64,000 bases of DNA, taken from positions 682,001 through 746,000 of the forward strand of contig BCHS01000009.1 of assembly GCA_039545275.1 (NCBI GenBank). The letters run 5' to 3'. The stretch's first letter is position 1. Every line of letters starts with the position of its first letter. The notes under the pieces are model-generated. The model made no database searches. It was not told the origin of the DNA and saw only the letters and a program-made list of their open reading frames with translations. The stretch comes from Pseudomicrostroma phylloplanum (Eukaryota > Basidiomycota > Exobasidiomycetes > Microstromatales). Of the stretch, positions 10,965 through 22,716 are shown in pieces. The translations under genes and the position numbers were made by a program.

Positions 10965-13900
10965 TCACCGACCCATCCCAGGCTGCTTCCTCGCCATGAT
11001 CCTCTTCCTACTCGGGCTCGTCTCTTTTACCCGCCTCACACCGCTATCCACCGGCGCCGCGGCTGCTGCTGCGGGCCCGCCACCAAGGAGAACAACCTCG
11101 CTACTCTCCTCTTGCTGCTCCCCAGCAGCAGCAGCAGGCAGACTCGCCCCCACTCCCGCTCCACCCGCAGACTCTTCACGTCTCCTCTTCCCACCACCAC
11201 CACCGGCAGCACCGGCTCCTCCAGCACCGGCTACAGCAGCCCCCTGTCCCTTCCCCTCAAGGAGATCCTCCAGCCTCCGTCTCTCCCGCTCCGCAAGCGG
11301 GTCGCGATAGGTGATCTTGATACTCCCGTCTACCTCGCGCTCCTCCGCTTCCGCCTCTGCTTCTTCGTTTCCCATTCCAAATGCAGAATAGTGGGAGCGA
11401 TTGCGCGCTAGAGGCCCGTCGGAGTCCGTCGTAGAGGAGGTAGAGGATTCACCTTGCGCTTGTGCTTGGGCTTGGAGAGCGGCAAGTGTTCGCTGCGCAA
11501 GGAGGATCTGCGCTGCGTCCTGCTGAATGGGGGGCTGGTGCTGTTCTCCGGGCACTTCGTCCCCCTCGCCTTCATGCGCGCTACCGCTCCCACCCGGACC
11601 ACCCTTGATGGGCGAGGTGCTCCCGCCCCTCCTCCCGGGCGCTGGCGAGGCGGCCGTCCCCGAAGCGGAGCGCCTCGACTTTGGCGGGAGCTTGCCCCTG
11701 CGTCTAGCCCCTGTGCTGCTCGGAGTGGCTCCTGCCCCGACCTCTTCACTGCCCGACGCACCAGATACGGAGCGATGCATGTCTGCCGCCCCGCCGCCGC
11801 TGCCGCCTTGTCGAGCTATGGGAGAGGTGTTGATGCCGCTGGGCTTCTTGCGCGCGGCGAGAAAGGCGGTCACCTCTCCTTCCATTCGGGTAGCCCACAT
11901 GCTCTGTCCGGCCAGCGAGGAGGCTTGCGTGTCGATCGTCTCCTGCGGAGGGGGCGGTGGTGCTCCTCGAGGTTGAGGCCGCACGAGCTTGTGTGTTGAA
12001 GTGCCTTCCTCTTGCGCTTGATGCTGCAGCGGGCTTTCGGGGGCCACTTTCGCCTCGATCTTGACGGGCCGCTCTTCGTTGACTCGCGTCGCAGAGATGT
12101 CGATCCCATTGCCAGGCTTGTCCGCACGCTCCTCTGCAGCAACCTCGAGGTCATCTCCATCGCGAGCGCGACCAGTCTGATTCGTAATGTCCCTACAGAG
12201 GCTACTGGGCGCCCTCTTCGCAGGCGGTGGAGGGAGCATGCCCCCTTCTTGCGTCTCCGCCATCGGGAGCGACTCGGCCATGACAGTCTTGTCCCTTAGC
12301 GCTGCAGGCAATGTAGCAGTGGGCGGCGGCTCAATTACGCCTTGCGCCCACATGCGCTCGACAAAGTCCACTCCTACTACGGGAATGCCCCACTCTGAGG
12401 CTTTGCGCTCTTTGCTTCCAACGACGTCTACGCGCTCCGGATGTGCAGAAAGCAGGTGGGTGTTCTTCCTCGAAAAGGGCCCAGTGACCTTGCAGCCCAT
12501 CTCCTTGAGACATCTTGTCAGTTGGATCCGCTCTGGCTCTTCGTCCTCGACCGGGAAGCCAGTGAGGGAGACAAGACAATTCTCTGCCCCTGAGACCGGC
12601 AGCTCAGTTCCTGCAGGCCGCAGGTAAGCAGGAGAGGAAGAGCCAGCGGGATCAAAGATGCATTCATAGTGAAGGCACTGCTCGAGCCAGAAAGTGGTCA
12701 CTGGCGTGCCATATCCGCTCCACTCTTGCACGGAAGGTCCAGACGTAGAGGTCAGACAATAGTGAGCCGCTCGACTACGATCAGAAGACGTGAGGATGTT
12801 GCGCTGCTGGACGCCACTATCGAGCAGAGCTTCTTGTATGGGCGTCCTTTTGGCCGCCTCGCGCGGAGAGAAGTCCAGCCGTATCACTAGATTTGAGAAT
12901 GTCGGAGGCGACTCCTTCTTCCCATCGCCCTCGCCAGTACTCCTCTTGACCTGCTCTTCTGCTTTCATTGACTCGTCTTCGAGAGCTGGAGAGTCCGTGG
13001 TCTTGCCTCCTGCGTCTTGTGTCTGATCTGAGGACGTGGCCGGTTTCCGAGGCTTCGCTTCCTCGACAGCTCTGCCCATTCGAAGAAGATTACTTCCAGA
13101 GGGAGTCTTTGAAGAGCCTTCTCCCTTGTCTACATCCTTGGAGACTGCAACGCTAGCAAGAGACTTCTTGAGCAAGGCCTCTCTACTGGACTGGCCCTCT
13201 AGCTTAATTCTCCTCTGCTCCTCCTCCTCCCTCTGCAATCTCTCGTTGATGCGCTGCTGTGTGAGAACGGTATTGTGGAAGCGCTTCTTGCACTCGGCGA
13301 AGGAACGTATTGGTACCGACGTCCGCACCTGAGCTCGCTCGGCCAGGGAAGGTGCCTGGCGATGCGTCCAGATGTCGTAGAGCTCTTCAGACAGCCGGCC
13401 TAGCGAGGAGAAAAGAGGCAGCGCAGGTCGGTCAGCTCCTTCCCACCAGCTTGACGCGCCCAGCTTCTACTCACCTCCCACCGAAGCGCAGTCCTCCACC
13501 CATTCCACCCGTACGCACTTGAGCTGATCGGCTGCTCTCCTCTCATCACTCTGGCCCACCTTTCCCCTCCTGAGATTATAGACCGTCTCAAGTGTACTGG
13601 ACGATCTTCTGTCTGCCGTGCCGCAGACTAGGTGGGTGACATCATCCTGTATGAGCATGGGATAGACCAAGATGGCGCCGAGCCCTTTGAGTCTGCTCTT
13701 CATGTGCTCCCTCTCCCTTCTGTCCTCGATTCCGCAGATGCCAACCTTGAGGTTGTGAAGGGGCTTGAGTGTGTGCTTGCGTATCAGAGCGTCTACGTTG
13801 AGCTCCTGGGCTTCTCTCCAGCGGTCAATACAGTCGAAGAGGAACTGAGGGAGAAGGATGTAAAGGCCGAGGGAGAGGGCGCATTCGTACTTGAAGGAGA

Positions 13901-14358
13901 GTGGGTTGAGAGCGATGAGGTGCGTGGTGGACTCTGTGAGGTTGCCCTCCACCTTTGCGCCGAGTTGGTAGGCAGCATGAGCTAGAGCTGTCTGTTGTCG
14001 CACATGGAGGAAGAAGAGAAGATGAGATTGAGTTGGGATCGAATGGATCCACTATCTGAGGGAGAGTCCTTCGTTCTCCCTCAGTACCCACCTTGTCGTC
14101 GGTCACCCCAGTAAAACAAAAATTAGCTCCCGTAAGCGGTCCATCCGCCTCTTCCTCAGCAGCCGCTGCCGCTCCCGGTCCGAATGCCTCTTTATGATCC
14201 AGTTCTGCATCCCTGAGCCTATTGCGATCCTCTATGATCTGGTTGAAAGAAGACTCATTGTCGTCGGCAATGGCATCGCGTAAGGAAGAGGAAGAGGCAG
14301 CAGGTCGGGGGCGGAGCTTGACATTTGGGACTTTGGTGGACTTGTGCTTGCGGTGCAT
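10965..14358 (-). CDS. DPB11: Four-BRCT replication/checkpoint scaffold (Dpb11/Rad4/TopBP1 family)
   Basis: Dpb11/Rad4 bridges phosphorylated Sld3 and Sld2 (or the 9-1-1 clamp) to start replication and activate the checkpoint kinase. Exons 14358-14092, 13991-13475 and 13399-10965 join in frame to 1072 aa. BRCT1 (about 77-150) opens with FCFTGV and continues after the intron with GAKVEGNLTESTTHLIA. BRCT2 (about 168-260) has KVGICG and DDVTHLVC, closing with RVEWVEDCA. BRCT3 (about 425-515) and BRCT4 (about 530-620; LVSLTGFPV, KVTGPFSRKNTHLL, WGIPVVGVDFVERM) form the second pair. The C-terminal 450 residues are low-complexity (Ser, Pro, Gly, Ala) and end in basic residues (SPSRKRIMARKQ). Start choice: the frame is open further upstream, but MHRKHKSTK is the first Met before the BRCT1 leader. 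The neighbouring threonine aldolase is divergent. Confidence 0.85.
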
Positions 14359-14719
14359 GTCCTGCGCGGTGGCTGGGAGATGGCAGGAGAGGATACGAGA
14401 GCGAGCAGAGAAGGAGTTGGAGGATAGGCTCAGGATGATTTCGTCGAGGATGGTCCACCTCGACTTGCGTCCTCTACTTTGACTCTGTGTGCGAAGCGCG
14501 TCCTTTCCTGCAAAGTGAAACGCGCCGCTCAGCTCCTCCCCAGCCACGCGGAAAGGGACACGCGGGCGGGCGGGCGGCCGGACTGGCACTGGGAGTGGTT
14601 CGTGCACCCAGTCATCGGCTTTCTTCGCATCTCGCCCTTGCCGCCGCCGCCGCCGCCTTCGCATAAGTGATTGCCTTGGAGATCGACACACCCACGGCAG
14701 ACTGCCCCGCTCGAGTCTA

Positions 14720-16246
14720 ATGGCAGCATTGCGCAACTCCCTCCGTACTGCCTCGACCCGCAGCAGCTCACTCACTGGTAACAGCAGAGCATTCACCTCC
14801 TCAGCCTCCTCCTCCATCGCCTCTTCGTCTTCTTCCTCTTCGTCTTCCTCCGCCATGCCTTCTTCTGCCACCTTCCTCGGACCCTCGCCCTCCTCTGCCA
14901 CACCCCGCTTCAAATTGCCAGAAGTCCCCGGCCATAAAGATGTACACGACAATGCTGCCAAGCTTCTTAGCGTCAGTCGAGACTTCCGCAGTGACACATT
15001 GACCGTCCCCACAGACAGCATGATGGAGGCAATGAAGCTAGCCAGTAGGGGGGACGACGTCTACCAGGAAGACGAGACGACGACCTCCTTCCAAGCGTCG
15101 ATCAATGTCCTCACAGGGAAGGAAGCGTCCCTCTTTGTCGTCTCTGGCACCATGTCCAACCAGCTCGCCCTGCGTTCCCATCTAGCCCAACCACCCTACT
15201 CTGTCCTCCTCGACGTGCGCAGCCATGTCAACAAGTACGAGGCTGGCGGACTGGCATTCCACTCTGGCGCTACCTCGATTGCTCTCACGCCGAGCAATGG
15301 AAGTTACCTCCGCTGGGAGGAGGATGTGCTCCCCAATCTGGTAGAGGACGATGGAGATGTCCATTTCGCACCCACGAGGATCGTCTCCCTCGAGAACACT
15401 CTAGCAGGGAACATTTTCCCGCAGGAGGAGATCCTCAAGATCTCAAAGGAGTGCAAGGAGAGGGGGATCATCCTGCATCTGGATGGAGCGAGATTGTGGA
15501 ACGTCGCGGCACAGACGGGGATGTCGATGAAGGAGCTCTGCGAGCCGTTTGACACCGTTAGCTTGTGTCTCAGCAAGGGGCTTGGAGCACCAGTAGGCAG
15601 GTGAGCACGACACCTGAGGTTCACCAGCATCAACGATCCCACGCTCACCTCCGCCTCGCTCTCTTCCCCTCTTCAGCATCCTCATCGGCCCTCAACCTCT
15701 AATCCGGAAAGCCACCCACTTCCGCAAACTCTTCGGGGGCGGTCTCCGGCAGACTGGACCCGTGGTAGCAGCAGCTCGCGTGGCCCTCGAGGAGCACTTC
15801 TACAAGCTCAAGGGGACTCACGAGTTGGCAAAGTGGATGGAGGGGGAATTGCGCGAGATGGGATGTGGGATGTTGCAGGAGGTGGAGACGAACATGGTTA
15901 GTGTGGACGAGACGAGGTGGAGAGGAGAGTGCGGTGCAGTGCATGTCTACTGGGAGAATGAGGACTCACGCTGTCCCTCCCTCCCTTCTTCTTCTTTCCG
16001 CAGCTCTGGCTCAACCCCGCCCCTCTCGGCCTCACAAACGCAGCGATAAACGCCCGTCTCAGCTCTCTGCACCCACACCCCATCAAGGCCGGTCTGCCGC
16101 GCGTGGTCATCCACCACCAGACGGATCCGGCAGCTGCTAGGGAGCTTGTGGAGGTTGTTAGGGAGATGAAGCGGGAGAGGGAGAGTGGCGAGGCCAAAGA
16201 GAATGGCACAGAGGGGCAGAAGGAGAAGGGCACGTATGCTCGGTAG
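14720..16246 (+). CDS. GLY1: L-threonine aldolase (PLP-dependent)
   Basis: This enzyme cleaves threonine or allo-threonine to glycine and acetaldehyde. Exons 14720-15600, 15677-15896 and 16004-16246 join in frame to 447 aa. The family signature DFRSDTLTVPT is present, then GDDVYQEDETT, the VSGTMSNQLAL block, HLDGARLWN, and the PLP-lysine motif SLCLSKGLGAPVGS. K286 is the expected Schiff-base lysine, and the exon 1/2 junction falls directly after GAPVG. The motif IRKATHFRKLFGGGLRQTG follows. The first 60-odd residues are Ser-rich with scattered Arg and could be an organellar presequence, which is longer than in the yeast enzyme; this is an inference. The gene diverges from the DPB11-type gene. 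Confidence 0.92.
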
Positions 16247-16329
16247 AAGCGCAGCTCCCAGATCTGAAGCTTTTCTTCCCCTATAGCCGTGGTGACATTG
16301 AGACTCTGATGTGCGAATACGAAGCCAGC

Positions 16330-17656
16330 CTACAGACGCCCAGACTCGACCTCTTGCTCCCTCAGAGCAGCCTCCGCCTCCGCCTCCGCATCTGCATCCT
16401 CGACCGCAACCTCGTCTCTTACCTCGCGCCCCTCGTGATCCTCCCTCTTCCTGTCCTCCTCGTCCAACTCCCGTATCAGACCGGCCTTAACGACGCCCTC
16501 GAACAACTCCTCCACTCTACCCCCCACAGGAACATAAGCCCTCACGAGCTCCAACGCCAGCTCAGTCCGTACTCTGCGCGTCTTGACATCTCCTTCTCCA
16601 TCTTCCTCCCCTCCTCCTTTCACGGGGAGCGACCCATTCGCCCTCCTAATCGCCATCAACGGATCATCCACTGCCCGGTCGAGCATCCGGCCCAGCGTAG
16701 CAGGGTGGGAGCGGAACGTCTCTGCTGAGGCGAGGGCTACCACTTTAGATCGGAGAAAGGAGACGATCCGGAGGGGTGAAGGGCGGAAGTATTGCTCTCC
16801 TTGCCCTTGCCCCTGCCCCTGCCCCTGCGCCGTCGTGGATGTGGAAGCTTCTTGCACGGAGCATAGACGCGCTAGTGCTCCACGGGCTAGTGCAAGCTGC
16901 CCGAAGGCGGGAATGTCGACCCAGCTGCCCTCTTCGTCCGTGCTCGAGGGAGGAAGCGTTGCGGCTGCGCCTTTCCCAGCTATCTTGCCATGAGTCTCAG
17001 TAAGACGCTGATACATCGTCGCTGCGATTGACTCGAAGAGGTCTTCCCGGGGCAGATAGGAGCCGCTTTCTGCGAGGAGGGTGGATGAGGCGGAGGTAGA
17101 TTGTGGTGTGGATGTCTTCGGAGTGGGTGAAGGGAGAAGAACGTCGAGCATGGGAAGGAGGAGGAAGGCGGGGTCTACCCGGGAGAGGAGGTGTAGGGAG
17201 GGGTCTGCCAGAAGATGCACAGGATACGGGCGTCGCGGGATCAGCTCATTGCGTATGGCACTCTCCTCCGCGGATCCTCTGCTGCTGCTCACCCTGTAAC
17301 ACCCATCCCTTGTCACCTGCAAGACCACGCGCCTCGGAACTCTCCCCTTCCACGCCCCCGTTCCCGTTCCTTTCTCCACTTGATCCACCTAAGAACCAAC
17401 TCCTGGCCTTCCTCTCGCTCTTAGCACTCTGCAGCTCGTAGATCTCATCATACTCCTCAGCAGTCGGCGAGGATGGTGAGGCGGGAGAAGAGGTCGAGGC
17501 CGAGGGGAGGAAGTAGGCGGGGAGTCCCGTGCGTGGGTGTGGGAGGAGGAGGAACTGCTTCGGTGACGGTGAGGCTGAAGAGGAGGAGGAGAAGGGCTGG
17601 AGAAGCGAGGATGGTCCTGCGATGACCAGCCTATCAGTAGTAGACGTGGTAGCCAT
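16330..17656 (-). CDS. RNH202: Ribonuclease H2 subunit B
   Basis: Subunit B is a non-catalytic scaffold of the heterotrimeric RNase H2 that removes ribonucleotides from DNA. Two exons fit: 17656-17293 and 17204-16330, with an 88-nt intron (17205-17292), giving 412 aa. The N-terminal part has the triple-barrel signature FLLLPHPRTGLPAYFLP, YELQSAKSERKARSWFLG and then GWVLQ|DPSLHLLSRVDPAFLLLPMLD across the intron; the DPxFLLLP motif is diagnostic. A helical C-terminal region follows, interrupted by a (GQ)n run encoded by repeated ccctgc units at about 16800-16835, and a charged tail. A second frame is open through the intron, which makes unspliced reading misleading. The gene is convergent with threonine aldolase, 83 bp apart. 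Confidence 0.85.
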
Positions 17657-17891
17657 GCTTGTGGTATGAGTATGGTGTCGTGGTCGTGGTGCGGAAGTGT
17701 TGGTCTCTGGTCCACTTCTTCCTCTGTACGCGTAAAGTGTCGACGTGAGTGCGGAGTGTGAAATGCGCAGACGAAGGACAAGGAGGAGGGACGTGCCTCT
17801 GGCTGCTCACCCGACATCAACTCACTCACTCCTTCCACGTCGACGACGAAGACGGACGAAGTTGCCGCAGCCTTGTTCATCATCACACGCC

Positions 17892-19518
17892 ATGCGACTG
17901 ATATCTCCCTCGTTGGGCGGCAGCAGCAGCAGAAGCAGAAGCAGCCGGTCAAGGCCTCTACGGCGTGTCCGGCGCCATGCCTCCATCCTGCTCGTACCCC
18001 TCCTCCTGGCCCTCTTCCTCGCCCTGGCCACTCTGGCCATCGCAGCCTCCTCCCCCTCCTACTACAAGCTCCTCGACATCGACCCCTCCGCCGACGCCAA
18101 GACGATCAAAAAGGCCTACCGTCGTCTAGCGCAGCGTCTCCACCCTGACAAACACCCAGAAAAGGAAGAAGAGTTTGTAAAGATGTCAGAGGCGTATCAG
18201 GTGTTGAGCGACGAGGAGCTGAGAAAGGTGTATGACAAGTTTGGAGAGGATGGAGTTAAGAGACATCAGGCTGGGAAAGCGGGTGGGGTGAGTACAACAT
18301 CAGAGGAGCAAAGACGATCAAGCTGGCAGGCAAGGTAGTGACCTCTGCCTCCTTCGTTTCCCCTACCCCTTTTCACCCAGGCCTCCAACGACCCCTTTGA
18401 CGTCTTCCGCAACTTCTTCGGCGGCGGTCGGCAAGACCAGCAGGTACGCAAAGGCCAATCAAAGCAGTTCAATCTCCTCCTAGACCTCCAACAGATCTAC
18501 CTGGGCCACACATTCAACCTCGAGTATGAGCGTAAAGTGGTGTGCAACACTTGCGATGGATCGGGGGCGAGGAGTAAAGAGGATATGGGCACCTGTGGGG
18601 GATGTCAGGGTAGGGGAGTCAGGATTGTCACGCAGGAGATCATGCCTGGATGTGAGTAGGCACGGGAGACGTAGCCAAGCCAGGATTCACTGGAAGTGTC
18701 TGACCGAATTCCCTCTCCACTACCTCCTCCCTCCCCCTCTCCAGTCCGGACACAGATGCAGACAGTCTGCAACATCTGCTCCGGCACAGGTATCCAGATC
18801 ACCCACAAGTGTCCCAAGTGCAAGGGCCAGAAGCTCATACTCGAAAAGGCAGAGCTAGAGGTGGAGATTGACCCGGGAACAGAAGAAGGAGAGGTGTACG
18901 TCTTTGAAAGCGAGGCGGACGAAGAGGTGGATAGCGGAATCGAGGCGGGTGACATCATTGTCCGAGTCAAGTAAGTAGACAAGCAAAGGGTACGAGCAAG
19001 TGTGTCTTCTGAGCTGACCATCCTCTTGACTATCTCTCCCTTCCCCCTGCCCCGCTTCAGCTCGGACCGCTCCCACCCCTCCCTCTTCCGACGTCGCTCC
19101 TCTCACCTCTATCTAACCCGCACCCTCACTCTTCCAGACGCCCTCTTAGGCTTCCAGGACTCCTTCCAGCACATGGACGGACGCAACGTCTCCCTCGTCC
19201 GTACAGGCGTCACCCAAACTGGTTGGGTGGGCACAATACAGGGGGAAGGAATGCCGATACGTGGTTCAGCGGGGAAAAAGGGAAATCTTTATGTGGAGTA
19301 TGAACTGGTCTTGCCTGAGAGGGTAGAGGGGGATATGCTCAAGGGTGAGTCTTTTCGCGAAGATGTGACTACAGCGTGTTTCACATCTGACAGCACACCT
19401 GCTTCCTTCTCCTCCCTCCCCTGTCTGCCCGCGTCTAGTCCTGGAAAAGGCCTTTGGCAGGAAAGCACTCAAGGCCGGCGCTGCGACAAGTGGAGCGCAC
19501 GCTCATGAGGAGCTCTGA
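17892..19518 (+). CDS. SCJ1: ER-luminal DnaJ co-chaperone (SCJ1/DNAJB11 type)
   Basis: An Hsp40 that stimulates the ER Hsp70 (Kar2/BiP). Five exons join in frame: 17892-18287, 18381-18651, 18745-18970, 19061-19344 and 19439-19518, giving 418 aa. An Arg-rich start is followed by a long hydrophobic segment (residues about 30-50), which can serve as a signal sequence. The J domain follows (YYKLLDIDPSADAKTIKKAY, with HPD in RLHPDKHP). A short Gly-rich linker (DVFRNFFGGG) precedes four zinc-finger repeats: CNTCDGSG, CGGCQGRG, CNICSGTG and CPKCKGQK. The substrate-binding C-terminal domain contains RTLTLPDALLGF. The protein ends with AHEEL, so HEEL could act as an HDEL-like retention signal. It is divergent from RNH202 (about 235 bp between starts). 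Confidence 0.92.
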
Positions 19519-19636
19519 GCGCAGCGAAGCGTAGCGCAGTAGAGGATCTCGGCGTCTTGTACTAGAGAAAGAGCGAGAGGCGAGAAGAGACGAAATAGAT
19601 ATCTTTATCACTGCATTGCACAGCAGAGCGAAGTAG

Positions 19637-19682
19637 AGGAGCATGTAGGGGTGTAGAGGAGCATGTAGGGGTGTAGAGGAGA
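19637..19682. repeat. 20-nt tandem duplication
   Basis: The unit agaggagcatgtaggggtgt occurs twice back to back and is followed by a partial third copy. Confidence 0.85.
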
Positions 19683-19741
19683 GCAACCGGGCGGGGGGCT
19701 GCAGTGAGCGAGACAGTCCAAAGCTGCGCAGGTCGAACAGC

Positions 19742-19802
19742 CGGTCAGTCAGTCAGTCACTCAGCGAGTCGCTCAGTCAGTCAGCCAGTCAGTCAGGCAG
19801 TC
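19742..19802. repeat. Degenerate (CAGT)n tetranucleotide repeat
   Basis: About fifteen CAGT/CAGC/CACT units in a row (cagtcagtcagtcactcagc and similar). Confidence 0.85.
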
Positions 19803-20122
19803 ATACAATCATTCAAGCAGGCACCACAGTAGAAGTCAAATCGCAAAGGGTATCAATGCTATGCATTTCTCTCTCTACAGCGGGAACGACGACGACGATG
19901 GCGAGGGGAGCTCTAAGAATGAGGTCTAAACGAAGTATTCGTACTGTTACATGATGCGTGCGTGCGTCTTCCGGATTTTTCCAGGAATGGGACGGGTGCG
20001 CAGACGAGAGGGAGGGAAGAAGTAGGAGGAGTGGGGAAGGTGAAGGGGAGAGATTGTCCGGGGTTACTCTATTCTGCTCTGCCCTGCATCGCGGCTAGGA
20101 GAGCGAGGGAGCGAGGGGGACT

Positions 20123-22716
20123 TCACGAGTAGTCGACGAGACGCGTCGGCAGTGATCGAGCGTGCTTCTTTGTAGAAGAGGTCTTCTTGGTCGAACTCTT
20201 CTTAGTCGACGTGCTCTTCTTCGTAGAAGACGTCGACGACGACGACGAGCTGGTAGTCGTAGGGATGGCAACACCACCGACTCCGTTAGCCACAAGAACG
20301 GTCGTCTTTGTCACTACGCTCGTCGTAGTCCTCGTCGTCGTCTTGGTGGTGGAGAGACCGGTGCTCGTAGAAGTCACGCGCACAGTCGTCGTCGACAACA
20401 CCAGCACAGTCGACGAGCTGGCCTTGGTGGAGGTGCTCGTAGTCGAGGTGGAAGTGCTGTTCCTGGAGGTGGAGGAGCTGCCGAGAGGGGATGTTGAGCT
20501 GCTCTTGGAGGTAGAGGAGCTGCTGGCTGCTGATGTAGACGAGCTCGGCTTAGAGGTAGACGAGGTACTTGTGCTTGATGTTGACGAGCTGCTTGGCGTT
20601 GAGGAAGACGAGCTGCTCTTGGTGCTCGAGGAAAGGCTTGTGGCTGATGTCGTGGATGATGTAGTAGCAGTGGGGACAGTGGCAGTAGCGCCGTTGGCTA
20701 CCACGACAGTCGTCATGGTGGTGGCTGTGCCATTGACAGTCGTCGTCACAAGCATGGTCGACGAGCTTGCCTTTGTTGTGCTGCTGGCAGCCGCCGACGT
20801 CGAGCTGCTTGTGGCGGCTGATGTCGAACTACTCTTGGAGGTGGTCGAGGTCGAGGAGGAGCTGCTGTTGGACGTGGTCGAATTGCTCGTGGTGGCATTC
20901 GTGTTCGTCAGGGCAGAGTAGATCTGCAGCCTCGAAGATCCTCCACAGTAGGCGGTAGCGTTGCCCGAGCACAGCATGTTGCATCCGCTGTCGGCTCCCA
21001 AAACAGCCGACTGCATCATCGCCGAGGTTCCACAGTAGCACTCGCTCGCGTACTCTGTGCCAGAGAAGGCGTACCCCTTTGCTGTACAGTAGGCAGCGCA
21101 CTGTGCTGGCGTGTTGGACGAATTTGCGTAGGAGGCGGACTTCAGCAGACGGGCGCCTGTACCCTCGGCGTAGCAGCCCCAGTAGTTTGCCGAGCCGACG
21201 GTAGCGGGGATGACTGGAAGAGAAAGGGTGGTGACGGCAGCGGAAGAGTAGACACTGTTGATGTTGCCTGAACCACACGTCTCCGTCGAGTTGCCAGCAC
21301 AGGCCATGTTGCAGAACTCGTCCTTCAGCTTCTTTGTGCCGTAAGTGAAAGAGTTGCCGCACCAACACTCGTTGGCGTATTGCAGCCCGGCGACAGAGTA
21401 GCCCGCGGCTGTACAGCCTGCTCGGCAGCTTTCAATGGTCATTTTGGAAGCGGTGATCGAGGTCAGCTTCGTCTTGAGTGCCCGTCCGCTTGTAGGATCC
21501 TGGTAGCAGCCCTGGTAGTCGGCGTCGGTGGGCCCGGTTGAATTGGACACCACTCTGATGGTGGGTACGGTCTGCGTTACGTTTGTGCACGATCCGGCGC
21601 CCTTGAAAGGGCCGTTGCGGACCACTTGACAATTGGGCAGCGCGGTGAAGCCGGTACCGAGGACCTTCTCGTTGACGGAAGAGGTGGTCGTACAGTAGCC
21701 TGCCTGCGAGTCAGAGTTTGGTGTGCTCGTCTCGTAGTGGAGAGTCGGCACAAAGGGTGGACACGAAGCGAGGTCACCGAACAGGTTGCCGGAGCACTGG
21801 TCAATGGCATCGGACAGGACGTCCTCGTCCCAGCCGCTGACGAAGTCGCCATGGAAGGAGTATCCCACAGCGTCACCATTCGCAAATACGAATCCACTGC
21901 TGCTAGTTCCGTTGGAGATGGACTGCAGCGAGCCAGTGTCGTAGATAAACTCGTAGAACAGGGTCATGAACTTGACTGGGTGCGTGGTAGGACAGTCGCC
22001 GGTATCAGGTTGGCCGTTGATCGGGTATGCGACGTGAGACTGGTGGTTGGAAGAGTCCAAGTTGACACCGTCCCAGCACGAGGGGAAGATGATCTGGGCA
22101 CGCATGCCGTCCAGGCAAGGTCCAGCAGGCAATGTCGTGGTCTGTGGGCTACCAGTGCCTGCTGTGTAGTTCAGACAGACGAAGCTGACGGCCTTGGCAG
22201 CGGTCGAGTCGGCGAGGGGGGCATCGAAGTTCATGGCGCTGCCGGCTAGCATCTTCAAGCCTTTCGGGAAGGGCTGCAGCAGTGAAGAGTTCTCTCCCAT
22301 CTTGGGTCCTCCACGGTTCAGGTAGTAAGTGTTCACACTGCCGAGGGGAACTGAGTCAAAGGTGCTCTGTTGGAGTCGCAAGGTGTGCAGAGTAAGCTAT
22401 ACTGCCCCGCTCCTATTGGAAGCTCGTACGTGGGACTCACCGAACTGCCATGGTAGTAGTAGAGTTGTGGTGTCCAGTAGTTGCTCAAATCTGCCTTGAC
22501 AGGGGCCGTGGTACAGTAGTCACTGTTGTCCTGACCTATTGTCACTGCTGCAGAGCCTACAAAGGTGTGGGCATGTCCGGAGAGAGCGCCTGGGCTGACG
22601 ATCATGTCAAGTCGCTCCGAGACGAGAGGGTGGTGGCTCAAGATCCAGAAGGCATTAGCGGGCGCTAGGGCCAACGCTAGGGCCAGGATGGTGGCGAGGA
22701 GGGATAGACGGGCCAT
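20123..22716 (-). CDS. Secreted DUF1996 protein with two WSC domains and mucin-like tail
   Basis: A secreted or wall-attached protein, 839 aa, from exons 22716-22441 and 22366-20123 (74-nt intron). It has an N-terminal signal peptide (MARLSLLATILALALALAPANA). The DUF1996 domain follows, starting FWILSHHPLVSERLDMIVSPG with GHAHTFVG, and including FPSCWDGVNLDSSNHQSHVAYP. Two WSC cysteine-rich modules then appear: YQGCYQDPTSGRAL...ECWCGNSF...CNMACAGNSTETCGSG and YWGCYAEGTGARLL...ECYCGTSA...CNMLCSGNATAYCGGS. WSC modules are known in fungal wall-stress sensors and carbohydrate-binding proteins. The last roughly 270 residues are almost entirely Ser, Thr and Ala, likely O-mannosylated, ending in KK-rich repeats. 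I see no clear GPI or transmembrane segment, so anchoring is unclear. Confidence 0.88.

Larger units (their letters stand above)
19519..20122. other. Convergent 3' intergenic region with simple repeats
   Basis: The region lies between the ends of the SCJ1-type gene and the WSC protein gene. It contains a 20-nt tandem duplication at about 19638-19680 and a CAGT-type tetranucleotide stretch at 19742-19802. No gene is visible. Confidence 0.7.

Noticed and set aside
13825..15021. Long minus-strand frame overlapping the threonine aldolase
   Set aside because: Only its 3' part (from 14358) belongs to the BRCT gene; upstream it is the antisense of a conserved enzyme exon.
16330..17388. Alternative reading of RNH202 starting at 17388 in a second open frame (MDQVEKGTGTG...)
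   Set aside because: Splicing 17292-17205 joins the conserved KARSWFLG frame directly to DPSLHLLSRVDPAFLLLP; the second frame only crosses the intron by chance.
20187..20921. Plus-strand 244-codon frame rich in Val/Leu/Asp/Glu
   Set aside because: It is the antisense of the Ser/Thr-rich tail of the WSC protein.
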